Position numbers and translations under genes: made by a program. The notes under the pieces are model-generated. The model saw only the letters and a list, made by a program, of their open reading frames with translations. It searched no databases and was not told the DNA's origin. Positions 36,056-44,871 of a stretch of DNA of 64,000 nt are shown piece by piece; the stretch's first letter is position 1; every line of letters begins with the position of its first letter. The DNA is from Phyllobacteriaceae bacterium (lineage in GTDB: Bacteria > Pseudomonadota > Alphaproteobacteria > Rhizobiales > Rhizobiaceae): the NCBI GenBank assembly GCA_016711085.1, contig JADJTR010000004.1, positions 310,001 through 374,000 on the forward strand, given 5' to 3'.

Positions 36056-37216
36056 ATGTCCGGATCGGGCGCGAAGTCGGGGCCGCTTTGCGGCCTCGCC
36101 GTCATCGAAATGGCCGGGCTCGGCCCGGCCCCTTTCGCCGGCCTCATGCTGGCCGAGATGGGGGCCCGCGTGCTGCGCGTCGAAAGACTCGGCGCCGCCC
36201 GCGATTTTCTCGCCACGCCGCCGCGATTCGATCTCGACCGTCACGGGCGCGACTGCATCCGCCTTGACCTGAAACGACCGGAGGGCGTGGCGCTGCTGCG
36301 TCGGCTGGCGGAAACGGCCGACGTGCTGATCGAGGGCTTCCGGCCCGGCGTGATGGAGCGTTTCGGCCTTGGTCCCGACGATCTCGCCGCCATCAATCCG
36401 CGCCTCGTGTACGGACGCATGACGGGTTACGGCCAGACCGGCCCGTTGTCGTCGCGCGCCGGCCATGACCTCACCTATCTGGCGCTTACCGGCGCGCTCG
36501 CCGCCATCGGTCCGAAGGACGGCAGGCCCGTGCCGCCGCTCAATCTCGTCGCCGACTACGGCGGCGGCGCCATGTTCCTGTTGACGGGCATACTGGCCGC
36601 TTTGGTCGAGCGCGGCCTTTCCGGCAGGGGCCAGGTGATCGACGCCGCAATGGTCGACGGCGCATCGATGCTGGCCGCTCCGTTTTTCGGGTTCCTCGCC
36701 ACCGGATTCTGGACGGAAAAGCGCGGCGCCAACCTGCTCGATTCCGGCGCGCCCTTCTACGATACCTACGAAACGGCCGACGGGCGCCACGTCGCGGTGG
36801 CGTGCCTCGAACCGCGGTTTTTCGCCGAATTCGCCCGGATGCTGCCGCTTGCCGAGCCATTCGCCTCCCGCCAATACGACGCGAAGCTATGGGCCGCCAT
36901 GCGCGCGGCGATCGCGGCGCGGATCGGGGAACGGACCAGGGACGACTGGGATGCGCTGTTCGCCGGAACCGATGCCTGCGTTGCGCCGGTGCTGACCTTT
37001 ACCGAGGCGGGCGATCATCCGCACAACCGGGCGCGCCATACCCACGTGAAGATCGGCGACCTTTCGCGTCCGGCGCCCGCGCCGCGCTTTTCGCGTACGC
37101 CGGCCGAGGTGGCCGGGCCAACGATGCGCGATGGGACCGCGGAAGCCCTCGCGCGCTTGGGGCTGGACGAGGCCGAGATTGCCGCGTTGCGCGCCAAAGG
37201 CGTCATCGGAGAATGA
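36056..37216 (+). CDS. CaiB/BaiF family CoA transferase, alpha-methylacyl-CoA racemase-like
   Basis: A 386-residue type III CoA-transferase fold protein. It opens with LCGLAVIEMAGLGPAPFAGLMLAEMGARVLRVE and shows the AMACR sequence YGRMTGYGQTGPLSSRAGHDLTYLALTGALAAIG, with the catalytic His in AGHD, and the Asp of VADYGGGAM. AMACR inverts (2R)- to (2S)-methylacyl-CoA before beta-oxidation. I took the ATG at 36056, 4 nt after the SDR stop. The following gene begins 1 nt after its stop. Confidence 0.88.
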   Translation: MSGSGAKSGPLCGLAVIEMAGLGPAPFAGLMLAEMGARVLRVERLGAARDFLATPPRFDLDRHGRDCIRLDLKRPEGVALLRRLAETADVLIEGFRPGVMERFGLGPDDLAAINPRLVYGRMTGYGQTGPLSSRAGHDLTYLALTGALAAIGPKDGRPVPPLNLVADYGGGAMFLLTGILAALVERGLSGRGQVIDAAMVDGASMLAAPFFGFLATGFWTEKRGANLLDSGAPFYDTYETADGRHVAVACLEPRFFAEFARMLPLAEPFASRQYDAKLWAAMRAAIAARIGERTRDDWDALFAGTDACVAPVLTFTEAGDHPHNRARHTHVKIGDLSRPAPAPRFSRTPAEVAGPTMRDGTAEALARLGLDEAEIAALRAKGVIGE

Positions 37217-37217
37217 C

Positions 37218-37976
37218 ATGACGAAAAGCGCAGGCAAACCGGTTTCCCCGATCCGAGAGACCGACGACGACGCGAGGGCGTTGGCCGAACGCCTTGTTCG
37301 CGGCGCACGTTTCGGCGCGCTGGCGACGCTCGATCCCGCGACCGGCGCACCGGTCGTCACGCGCGTCGCCACCGCCACCGCGCTCGATGGCGCGCCGATC
37401 ATCCTTGTCTCGGGCCTCAGCGCCCATACAGCCGCCATCCGCGCCGAACCGCGCTGCGGACTTCTGCTCGGCGAACCGGGCAAGGGCGACCCGCTTGCCC
37501 ATCCGCGCATTTCGCTGTCCTGCCGGGCCGAACGCCTCGACCGGCAAAGCGCGGAGGGCCAACAGGCGCGCCGACGTTATCTCAACCGCAATCCCAAGGG
37601 CGCGCTCTACGCCGATTTTCCGGATTTCGCCTTCTTTCGCCTCGATCCGCTGTCGGCCAGCCTCAATGGCGGTTTCGGCAAGGCCTACAATCTCGCGCGC
37701 GAGGATTTGCTTGTCGACGCCCCGGCTGAATTGGCCGAGGTCGAGCAGTCGGCCATTGTTCACATGAACGAAGACCACCGCGACGCCGTCGCGGCGATGG
37801 CGCGCGAGCTGGCGCGCTGCCGGGGCGAAGGCTGGCATGTCACCGGCATTGACGGGCGCGGCATCGACATCGCCGCTTGGCGATCAGACGGGGCGCATCG
37901 GCTTCGTTTCGCCTGTCGCAACACCGACCGGCGCTGCGCACAACCCTCGCCGAATTGGCTTCGACGGCCCGCGTAA
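37218..37976 (+). CDS. HugZ-like pyridoxamine-5'-phosphate-oxidase fold protein
   Basis: A split-barrel flavin-binding fold protein (ARFGALATLDPATGAPVVTRVATATALDGAPIILVSGLSAHTAAI ...) with a C-terminal DUF2470-type helical domain (EVEQSAIVHMNEDHRDAVAAMA), the arrangement of HugZ haem-utilisation proteins. The last 16 or so residues after LRFA look wrong: another frame encodes PALRTTLAELASTARVTVK followed by TGA at 37985-37987, which fits the family's helical C-terminus. Two single-base shifts near 37918 and 37935 would link the frames, so the annotated end may be artificial. Confidence 0.7.
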   Translation: MTKSAGKPVSPIRETDDDARALAERLVRGARFGALATLDPATGAPVVTRVATATALDGAPIILVSGLSAHTAAIRAEPRCGLLLGEPGKGDPLAHPRISLSCRAERLDRQSAEGQQARRRYLNRNPKGALYADFPDFAFFRLDPLSASLNGGFGKAYNLAREDLLVDAPAELAEVEQSAIVHMNEDHRDAVAAMARELARCRGEGWHVTGIDGRGIDIAAWRSDGAHRLRFACRNTDRRCAQPSPNWLRRPA

Positions 37977-38160
37977 CCGTTAAATGAGGTTTCAACCGGG
38001 TAGGAATCCCCGGTTGCCGTGACTTGCCGGTTGCTCACGGTGGAACGTTCCGTTATGAAATGCCCACCGATTTCGGTTGTGATCGAGGCCACTGTGATTG
38101 TCGCCCTGCCCCCTGGCGATTTTCGTCGCTGGATTGTGCGCCTGCCGCAAGGGGGAAAAC

Positions 38161-38475
38161 ATGACCGTAGATTTGTTGAGCCGGGCTGACGAAGCCGCAG
38201 CCCTTCTCAGTGGCATGGCCAATGCGCGCCGGTTGCATATCCTGTGCCTGTTGATGGAAGGCGAGCATTCGGTCGGGGTTCTCGCCGGGAAAGTCTCGCT
38301 GAGCTAATCCGCTCTGTCCCAGCATTTGGCCAAACTACGCAGCCTCGGCATCGTCGCCACGCGGCGCCAGGGGCAGACCATTTATTACTCGATGGCGTCC
38401 GACGCCGTGCGCGACCTGGTGATCAAACTGGACGGGCTGTTCCAGAAAACGGAAGCCTATGCCAAGGCTTCCTGA
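38161..38475 (+). pseudogene. ArsR family transcriptional regulator with in-frame TAA
   Basis: A winged-helix metal-sensor-type repressor. MTVDLLSRADEAAALLSGMANARRLHILCLLMEGEHSVGVLAGKVSLS continues in the same frame, beyond a TAA at 38305-38307, as SALSQHLAKLRSLGIVATRRQGQTIYYSM. Family members have LSQSALSQHL at this point, so CAA (Gln) would be restored by one T-to-C change. The stop removes the recognition helix, so a truncated product could not bind DNA. The repaired protein has 104 residues. It precedes a copper chaperone and copper ATPase and may regulate them; no metal-binding Cys pair is seen in the classical ArsR position, so the signal could also be sulfur species. Upstream (about 37988-38160) a GGAACGTTCC palindrome at 38042-38051 may be its operator. 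Confidence 0.8.
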
Positions 38476-38542
38476 AAGCGGCCTTGCGCCGCGCCCCTGT
38501 CCTGCTCCTATGTGAAGGTTCGAATTCACATGGAGCATGGCC

Positions 38543-38749
38543 ATGGACGTCACCCTCAGGATTGAAGGCATGAGCTGCGGCGGCTGCGCCGCATCCGTGG
38601 AGAAAGCGCTGCGAGCGGCCGGCGCCAGTGAAATCAGGGTCGATCTGGAAAAGGGAAAGGCCTACGCGCACGCGGATGGGTCGGTCGCCGCGGACGACTT
38701 GCGCCAGGCGGTGGACGACGCCGGTTACGAGGCCGTCGTCGAGGCCTGA
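38543..38749 (+). CDS. copZ: Copper chaperone-like heavy-metal-associated domain protein
   Basis: A 68-residue ferredoxin-like HMA domain, MDVTLRIEGMSCGGCAASVEKAL, with the metal motif G-M-S-C-G-G-C. It would deliver Cu(I) to the neighbouring ATPase. ATG 38543 is chosen; ATG 38537 is also possible. It lies 67 nt downstream of the ArsR-like gene's repaired end. Confidence 0.85.
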   Translation: MDVTLRIEGMSCGGCAASVEKALRAAGASEIRVDLEKGKAYAHADGSVAADDLRQAVDDAGYEAVVEA

Positions 38750-38768
38750 CCGGCGCGGCGGACGCCGG

Positions 38769-40964
38769 ATGACCCAGCACCTCACCTTTGACGTTTCCGG
38801 CATGACCTGCGCCGCTTGCTCGGCGCGTGTCGAGAAAGTGCTGGCGCGCCAGCCGGGCGTCGAAAAAGCGAACGTCAATCTGGCGCTGGAGCGCGCCGAC
38901 ATCGAGATCGGGCCCGGCGTCGAACCGGCGGCGCTCGCCGCCGCGATCGAAAAGGCCGGCTATTGCGCGACGCTGCGCCTCGCCGACAGACGCAAGCAAC
39001 GCGAGGCGGATGCGGCGCGCGAGGCGGCCCGCGCCGCCGAGGAGCGCTGGACGCTGACGCGCTTCGTCATCTCCGCCGCCTTCGCCCTGCCCCTGGTCGT
39101 CGCCAACCTGCCGATGATGACCGGTACGGGTCATGCGCTGTTGCCGCCCGCCTGGCAGGCGGCGCTGGCGGCAGGCGTCATGGTGTTTTCCACTTCGCGT
39201 TTTTATCGCGAAGCCTGGGCTGCCGCGCGCACCGGCGGATCGAACATGGCGACGCTGGTTTCGCTCGGCGCCACCGCGGCTTTCGGTTGGTCGGTCTGGC
39301 GCGCCATTGCCGGCCAAGGCCACGAGCATCTGTTTTTCGAAGCCGCCGCCGTGGTGCCGACGCTGGTCATGCTCGGCAAATGGCTCGAAGCGCGCGCCAA
39401 ACGCGGCGCTTCCTCGGCCTTGACGGCGCTGGCGCGGCTGAAGCCGGCCACGGCCGAACGGCTGACCGACGGCGTCGCCGAAAACGTCGATACCGAACTG
39501 CTCCTGCCCGGCGACATCGTCATGGTGCGGCCTGGCGGAAAGATCCCGTGCGACGGCATCGTCAGCGCCGGCGTGTCGGCAGTCGACGAATCGCTCCTGA
39601 CCGGGGAAAGCCTTCCGGTGAAACGCGCGCCCGGCGATCCTGTCGTTACCGGTTCGCTCAATGGCGATGGCGCGCTTGAAATCCGGGTAACCCGCGTCGG
39701 CGAGGACACGACGCTGGCGCGCGTCATTCGCCTCGTCGAAACCGCGCAGCTTGGCGAGGCGCCGGTGCAGCGGCTCGCCGACCGGGTGTCGGCCATATTC
39801 GTGCCGACGATCATCCTGCTCGCGACGTTGACTTTCTTCGGCTGGTGGCTGTGGTCCGGCGAGATCGAATCCGCCCTTTCCCCTGCCATCGCCGTTCTCG
39901 TCATCGCCTGTCCGTGCGCGCTCGGCCTGGCGACGCCGACAGCCCTGGTCGCCGGCACCGGCGCGGCGGCGCGCGCCGGAATCCTGATCCGCGATGTCGA
40001 AGCGCTCGACCGGGCGCAGGCGATCGGCGCGGTGGCGTTCGACAAGACCGGCACATTGACCCTTGGCCTGCCGCGCGTCGTCGCAACCCACGCTGTCGAT
40101 GGCGACGCCGAAGCGCTGATGGCGTTCGCCGCAGCGGTCGAGTCCGCCAGCGAGCATCCGCTCGCCCGCGCCATCGTCGCCGCAGCCGTCACGGGCTTCG
40201 CGCCGGCCGTCGGCGTCAGGGCGGTGCGCGGCGAAGGCATAACCGGGATGGCCGGCGACAAGCGGATCGCCGTCGGCGACGCCGTTCTGATGGCGCGGGA
40301 AGGCGTCCCGCCCGCGGAGGTGATCGCCGCGGCGCTGAAATTGCCGGAGGCGGCCACCCTCGCCTTCGTGGCGCTGGACGGGCGTCTCGCCGGGGCGATC
40401 GCACTTGCCGATGCGGCGCGCCCCGAAGCCGCCGAGGCTGTCGCCCTTCTTGCCGCCCGCGGTCTGCCGGCGATGATGATCACCGGGGACAATGAAAAGG
40501 TCGCCGCCGCCATCGGCGCCGAACTCGGCATCGCCAACATTTGCGCCGGCGTGAAGCCGGCCGAAAAAATGGCGACGGTCAAGGCGTTCCGGCAAGACAC
40601 CGGCAAGCCGGTCGCTTTCGTCGGCGACGGGCTCAATGACGGGCCGGCGCTCGCCGCCGCCGATCTCGGCATCGCGCTCTCTTCGGGAACCGAAGTCGCA
40701 CGCGAAGCCGCCGCGATCACGCTGATGCGGCCGGATCTGCGCCTCGTCGCCGACGCGCTCGACATCGCCGCCAGGACCCGGCGCACCATCGTTCAGAATC
40801 TCGGCTGGGCCTTCCTCTACAATGTGATCGGCATCCCGCTGGCCGCTTTCGGCCTGTTGTCGCCGGTGTTCGCCGGCGCGGCGATGGCGTTTTCCTCCGT
40901 GTCGGTCGTCACCAACTCCGCCTTGCTGGCCAGATGGCGGCCGCGACGCCGGGTTCGCAAATGA
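38769..40964 (+). CDS. copA: Copper-translocating P1B-type ATPase
   Basis: A 731-residue heavy-metal ATPase that exports Cu(I). One N-terminal HMA domain has G-M-T-C14-A-A-C17. The membrane CPC motif is in VLVIACPCALGLATP, the phosphorylated Asp in FDKTGTLTLG, the SEHPLARAIV HP motif, GDNEKVAAAIG and the hinge VGDGLNDGPALAAADLGIAL. Eight membrane helices are expected. Start ATG at 38769, 19 nt after the chaperone. The next gene's ATG overlaps its stop (ATGA). Confidence 0.93.
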   Translation: MTQHLTFDVSGMTCAACSARVEKVLARQPGVEKANVNLALERADIEIGPGVEPAALAAAIEKAGYCATLRLADRRKQREADAAREAARAAEERWTLTRFVISAAFALPLVVANLPMMTGTGHALLPPAWQAALAAGVMVFSTSRFYREAWAAARTGGSNMATLVSLGATAAFGWSVWRAIAGQGHEHLFFEAAAVVPTLVMLGKWLEARAKRGASSALTALARLKPATAERLTDGVAENVDTELLLPGDIVMVRPGGKIPCDGIVSAGVSAVDESLLTGESLPVKRAPGDPVVTGSLNGDGALEIRVTRVGEDTTLARVIRLVETAQLGEAPVQRLADRVSAIFVPTIILLATLTFFGWWLWSGEIESALSPAIAVLVIACPCALGLATPTALVAGTGAAARAGILIRDVEALDRAQAIGAVAFDKTGTLTLGLPRVVATHAVDGDAEALMAFAAAVESASEHPLARAIVAAAVTGFAPAVGVRAVRGEGITGMAGDKRIAVGDAVLMAREGVPPAEVIAAALKLPEAATLAFVALDGRLAGAIALADAARPEAAEAVALLAARGLPAMMITGDNEKVAAAIGAELGIANICAGVKPAEKMATVKAFRQDTGKPVAFVGDGLNDGPALAAADLGIALSSGTEVAREAAAITLMRPDLRLVADALDIAARTRRTIVQNLGWAFLYNVIGIPLAAFGLLSPVFAGAAMAFSSVSVVTNSALLARWRPRRRVRK

Positions 40965-41761
40965 TCGTTGCGGTCTCCATCGATGACGCGGGCGATCCGC
41001 GTATCGCGCCGTTTCGCGCCCTGCGCGACCGGGATTTGCGCGCCCGGGACCGGACCTTCATCGCCGAGGGCAAAGTGGTTCTGGCGGCGCTGCTTAAGGC
41101 GCGCCGTTTCACCGTCGACGCCGGCCTGATGCTCGATCGCAAACTGCCCGGAATGGCCGATGTTCTGGCGCACTGGCCGCCGCATGCGCCGCTTTACTCG
41201 GCGAACCAGGATGTCGTCGACGCCATCGCCGGCTTTCACCTTCATCGCGGCGTGCTCGCCATCGGACGCGAAAGCATCGTCGAGACGGCGGCCGCCCTGG
41301 TCGGGCGCCTGCCCGCCGACGCGCTCGTGGTCGTCGGCGTTGGCGTCGCCAATCACGACAATCTGGGCGCGATCATGCGCAATTGCGCCGTTTTTGGCGT
41401 CGATGCCGCGCTGTTCGACCGGACCAGTTGCGATCCGCTTTATCGAAAGGCGATCCGCGTTTCGGTCGGCGCGGCCTTGCAAATCCCCTTTGCCCACGGT
41501 GGCGACGCAGCCGATCTCGTCTCCCTGCTCCAATCGCATGGCTTCGCCATCTGGGCGCTGACGCCCGGCGGAAGTCGCGACCTTCACCAGATCGTCCCGC
41601 CCCGGCGTCTGGCGCTGCTTGTGGGAACCGAAGGCGAGGGCTTGCCGCATTCCCTGCTGACGCGTCTCGAAACCGTGGGGATTGCCATGGCCGGACGATT
41701 CGACAGCCTCAATGTCGCCGCGGCGACGGCGATCGCCCTGCATCACGCCCGGACAAGGTAA
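40961..41761 (+). CDS. TrmH/SpoU family RNA methyltransferase
   Basis: A 266-residue 2'-O-ribose methyltransferase-like protein of the SPOUT class. The N-terminal substrate-binding part (FRALRDRDLRARDRTFIAEGKVVLAALLKA) precedes the knot domain with LVVVGVGVANHDNLGAIMRNCAVFGVDAAL (motif 1, N-x-G), LALLVGTEGEGLPHSLL (motif 2) and FDSLNVAAATAIALHH (motif 3). It probably methylates tRNA or rRNA; the position is not clear. ATG 40961 overlaps the copA stop; an upstream in-frame start is inside copA. Confidence 0.9.
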   Translation: MIVAVSIDDAGDPRIAPFRALRDRDLRARDRTFIAEGKVVLAALLKARRFTVDAGLMLDRKLPGMADVLAHWPPHAPLYSANQDVVDAIAGFHLHRGVLAIGRESIVETAAALVGRLPADALVVVGVGVANHDNLGAIMRNCAVFGVDAALFDRTSCDPLYRKAIRVSVGAALQIPFAHGGDAADLVSLLQSHGFAIWALTPGGSRDLHQIVPPRRLALLVGTEGEGLPHSLLTRLETVGIAMAGRFDSLNVAAATAIALHHARTR

Positions 41762-41766
41762 GAATG

Positions 41767-42768
41767 TCAGTTGCGGCCGGACGATGCCGACTTTTGCAGC
41801 GCGCGAATGCGATCGGCCAATGCGGACGTCTTGAGGCCGTCGTCCTTGGCGGAACGCAGCATGGCGTTTACGGGCGAATCGGCGCGAGCGGCCGTCGCGG
41901 CGACCATCCGCGCCGCAAGATCGAGAACCTGTTCGCGCAGCACGGCATTCTCCGCGGCGATCCGCGCATTGTCGAGACTGAGGACATTGCCTCCGCGCCT
42001 GCTCCCGTCGACAGGTTCGCCCGGCGCCAGGGATTTGGCCTGACGGCGGCCGCGATCGAGTTCGGATGCGGCCAACCGGGCTTCCGTCGCGGCGAGCTTT
42101 TTTTCAAGTTCAGCCGATTTTCGCCTTTCGGCGCGCAGGGCGGACGGCGTTGATTTGGCCGCACCCGTTGCATCGGCCTCATCGGCGCCGATATCGCCCA
42201 TGCCGCGCATCGCATTGCCCAGTCGCGCCAGTTCGCCTTCGTTTTCCGCCAGTTCGACTTGCAGGCTTCCGGCTTTCAGGGCGGTTTCTTCCTGAAGCAA
42301 TTCAAGGGCGTCTTTCTCGGCGGCCAGCAGCGCTGCCTTGGCTTCCGAACGCCCGAACGCCTCATTGGCGATGTGCAGGGCGGCCGAAAGGCGCGTCGCT
42401 TCTTCGCGCGCCGCGGCCAGGTCGCGCGCCAGGGCCGTCCTGTCGCTTTCCAAAGCCGTGACCGACAGCGATTTCAGTCGCGTATTCTCCTCAGCATGTC
42501 CGAGATCGACCATCAATGCGGCGATGCGGTTGCGCGATCCCTCCAGCTTCATCTCGATTTGGCGGATTTCCATGGCGAAGGCCGCACGCATGCGGTCTTT
42601 TTCCGCTTCGATTTCATTGGGCGTCATCGGCATTGACGACAGCACGCGCTTTTCCGTCAGCCGAACGGCGCGCCGCCACAGTGCGGGCCCGACCGCCAGC
42701 GCGATGAGGGTCGCCGAAAGCGCGCCGAACAAAAAGACGAGAACGTTCTGGATCAAGGGAGCCGCCAA
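41767..42768 (-). CDS. Membrane-anchored coiled-coil protein
   Basis: A 333-residue protein with a single N-terminal membrane helix (VLVFLFGALSATLIALAVGPALW), a short linker that contains an SMPMTPNEIEAEKDRMRAAFAMEIRQIE motif often conserved in Rhizobiales, and a long coiled coil (residues 50 to 200) of Glu, Ala, Leu and Arg. A glycine-rich charged linker and two C-terminal helices follow. It resembles cell-division or envelope scaffolds in general shape, but I cannot name the family. It converges with the methyltransferase gene and is otherwise isolated. Confidence 0.65.
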   Translation of the reverse strand: MAAPLIQNVLVFLFGALSATLIALAVGPALWRRAVRLTEKRVLSSMPMTPNEIEAEKDRMRAAFAMEIRQIEMKLEGSRNRIAALMVDLGHAEENTRLKSLSVTALESDRTALARDLAAAREEATRLSAALHIANEAFGRSEAKAALLAAEKDALELLQEETALKAGSLQVELAENEGELARLGNAMRGMGDIGADEADATGAAKSTPSALRAERRKSAELEKKLAATEARLAASELDRGRRQAKSLAPGEPVDGSRRGGNVLSLDNARIAAENAVLREQVLDLAARMVAATAARADSPVNAMLRSAKDDGLKTSALADRIRALQKSASSGRN

Positions 42769-42859
42769 ATGCGAGAGCGTCCGACCATTGCACGCATCGA
42801 GCCGGTTTATCCAGCCCCTTTGTCGCTTGCGTCGATATGTTGGCCGCCGGTGTCGGCGG

Positions 42860-43429
42860 TCAGAAGGGATTCCACGTCGGGTTCGGGGTGAGCTTCAGGT
42901 AGCCGACATTGACGCCGAGACGCGCGCCAACCCCCGTGCGCACGGGAACGAGCAAAACTTTCTTGTTTTTCAACACGTTGAAGCCAAGTCCAGCCAAAGC
43001 GTAGGCCGAGCCGGCGACGCCGCCGAAACGCTTGTAGAGCTGCTCGACATTTTCAAGGTTGTACACGAGCATCATCGTGCGCGAGCCGGAACCGCCAAAG
43101 TCCCAGCCGATCGACGGGCCCTGCCAGAACACCTGATGGTCGCCGGCGTTCTTGGTGTAAAGCGTGCCTTCGCCATAGGTCAGCCCACCGACCACCGCTC
43201 CGGCGCCCTCTTCACCCAACACATAGCCGTTGGGCAATCCATAGGTTGAAAACACCTTCTCGACGACCGAAGCGAGACCGCCGGACGTGGAGCCGAAGAA
43301 GCGATGGCCGGAATCGACGATTTCATTCATCGAGTAATTGTCGGCCGCGAACGCCGGCGCGGCCGGCAAGGCGGCGGCCAGAAACGCGGCAGCCGCGACA
43401 TGGGCGAAGTGACGCCTGGTGATAGACAT
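42860..43429 (-). CDS. eipA: DUF1134 protein, envelope integrity protein A
   Basis: A 189-residue exported beta-rich protein with a Tat/Sec-like signal (SITRRHFAHVAAAAFLAAALPAAPAFA) and the DUF1134 sequence, including FFGSTSGGLASVVEKVF, LGEEGAGAVVGGLTYGEG and the conserved QGPSIGWDFGGSGSRTMMLVYNL. Brucella EipA has this domain, folds as a small beta barrel in the periplasm, affects cell-envelope integrity and is under CtrA control. I took the ATG at 43429. It is divergent from chpT, so the shared 236-nt region could host CtrA-dependent promoters. Confidence 0.9.
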   Translation of the reverse strand: MSITRRHFAHVAAAAFLAAALPAAPAFAADNYSMNEIVDSGHRFFGSTSGGLASVVEKVFSTYGLPNGYVLGEEGAGAVVGGLTYGEGTLYTKNAGDHQVFWQGPSIGWDFGGSGSRTMMLVYNLENVEQLYKRFGGVAGSAYALAGLGFNVLKNKKVLLVPVRTGVGARLGVNVGYLKLTPNPTWNPF

Positions 43430-43487
43430 GGTCGATTCTCCTGATCGCTGGCCCACCGCGAGTCTGGATTTCAGGATAGGCGGTAAA

Positions 43488-43509
43488 CCTTTTTAAACCT
43501 TTAAAAAGG
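43488..43509. repeat. 22-nt AT-rich palindrome between eipA and chpT
   Basis: CCTTTTTAAA-CC-TTTAAAAAGG is perfect over 10-bp arms with a 2-nt centre. It contains two TTAA cores separated by 4 nt, not the 7 nt of the CtrA site TTAA-N7-TTAA. It lies 59 nt upstream of eipA on that gene's promoter side and 157 nt upstream of chpT. Confidence 0.6.
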
Positions 43510-43665
43510 ATGAAGATGTCCGCACGGTGGCGTCGGCGCCGCAAGGCGGCATTGCCCGCGTCGCCCGGCCTGTGTAACCAGCGATTTATCGGGTGAAATG
43601 CCTGATTCGCGAAGTTTTGCGCCGGTTTTCGCGTTCCTCGTCCTCCCGCCCAAGGATCGTCAGCA

Positions 43666-44295
43666 ATGTCCGAACTTGTCGAACTTCCCGCCGCCGATCT
43701 TGCCGCGCTGCTGTGCAGCCGGGTTTGCCACGACCTGATTTCTCCGGTCGGGGCCATCAATAACGGCCTGGAATTGCTTGACGAAGGCGGTTCCGACGCC
43801 GAGGCGATGGATCTGATCCGCCAAAGCGCCCGCAACGCCTCGGCCCGCCTGCAATATGCCCGCATCGCCTTCGGCGCAGCCGGCTCGGCCGGAATGCTGA
43901 TCGATACCGGCGATGCCGAAGCCGTGGCCCGTGCCTACCTCGCCAACGAGAAACCCGAATTCGTTTGGACCGGCGGTCGGGCGCTTCTGCCCAAGAATAA
44001 AGTCAAGCTTCTGCTCAATTTGATCCTTGTCGCCAACGCCGCCATTCCACGCGGCGGCAAACTCGAGGTGACCCTTGAGGATTTGGAAACGTCGCCGCGT
44101 TTCACCCTTCGGTCTTCCGGACCGATGTTGCGAGTGCCGCCGAAATTCCTGGAACTGCATTCTTCCGGCACGCTTGAAGAGACGGTCGACGCGCATTCGG
44201 TTCAATTCTACTACGCGTTGTTTCTGTCGAAACAGGCCGCGATGGGCGTTCAGGTGCTCGCCAGCGCCGAAGCGGTCACGCTGGTGGCGGCGTAG
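43666..44295 (+). CDS. chpT: Histidine phosphotransferase ChpT
   Basis: A 209-residue pseudo-histidine-kinase phosphotransfer protein that relays phosphate from CckA to CtrA and CpdR. The phosphorylated His is H22 in CSRVCHDLISPVGAINNGLELL, the DHp helix hairpin. The second half is the degenerate ATPase-like domain (LPKNKVKLLLNLILVANAAIPRGG ...) that lacks ATP-binding motifs, as in other ChpT proteins. Followed by a response regulator and, convergently, ctrA. Confidence 0.93.
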   Translation: MSELVELPAADLAALLCSRVCHDLISPVGAINNGLELLDEGGSDAEAMDLIRQSARNASARLQYARIAFGAAGSAGMLIDTGDAEAVARAYLANEKPEFVWTGGRALLPKNKVKLLLNLILVANAAIPRGGKLEVTLEDLETSPRFTLRSSGPMLRVPPKFLELHSSGTLEETVDAHSVQFYYALFLSKQAAMGVQVLASAEAVTLVAA

Positions 44296-44400
44296 CAAAG
44301 AAATTCCTGTTAACCGTGAACATTTCCATGGCGTTTACCAATCGCCGGTAGCGTTACCGTCGCGGAACCATTCGGGTTCCGGGAAATCTTGGCCGCGCCC

Positions 44401-44784
44401 ATGAACCGATGCCTGATCGTCGATGACTCCAGCGTGATCCGCAAGGTCGCCAAGCGCATTATCGCCAGCCGCGGCATAACCGTGATCGAGGCGGCAACCG
44501 CCCAGGAAGCGCTGCGCTATTGCCGGATGGACATGCCGGAAACGATCATCGCCGACATCACCCTGCCGGACATGGAGACGCGCGATTTCATCAGCCAGGT
44601 TCGCGCCATCAAGGGGCGAGTCCGGCCGGTGGTCAGCGTCCTGATCAATGAGATGGATGTCACGACCGTCATGCGCTGCAAGCGCGCCGGCGCCGACGCC
44701 CACATGTTCAAGCCATTCAATCGTGAGTTGCTGCTGCGCCGCCTCGACGACATCTTCGCCGAGCAGCAGGCCAAGGCCGCCTGA
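44401..44784 (+). CDS. Single-domain response regulator, CheY-like
   Basis: A 127-residue receiver domain: D8/D9 in LIVDDSSVIRKVAKRI, the phosphorylated D52 in IIADITLPDM and K in HMFKPFN. No output domain. It starts 105 nt after chpT, so it could be a phosphate target or sink for ChpT. The N-terminal sequence CLIVDDSSVIRK is closer to CheY-type regulators than to CpdR or DivK. ATG 44401 is preferred over TTG 44389. Confidence 0.85.
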   Translation: MNRCLIVDDSSVIRKVAKRIIASRGITVIEAATAQEALRYCRMDMPETIIADITLPDMETRDFISQVRAIKGRVRPVVSVLINEMDVTTVMRCKRAGADAHMFKPFNRELLLRRLDDIFAEQQAKAA

Positions 44785-44821
44785 TACCGTTTAATCCCCG
44801 AAATCCCCGTCGCCAACATGA

Positions 44822-44847
44822 AAAACCCGGCGCAACGGCCGGGTTTT
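44822..44847. terminator. Bidirectional terminator between the CheY-like gene and ctrA
   Basis: AAAACCCGGC (44822-44831) and GCCGGGTTTT (44838-44847) with a 6-nt loop, flanked by A and T runs on both sides. It serves the convergent genes: 37 nt after the plus-strand stop and 24 nt after the ctrA stop. Confidence 0.85.
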
Positions 44848-44871
44848 CTTCTTTCCGCCGATGGGGCCGGA

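Noticed and set aside
38634..40595. 653-codon minus-strand ORF across copA
   Set aside because: Antisense shadow of a recognised copper ATPase; low-complexity, no domain.
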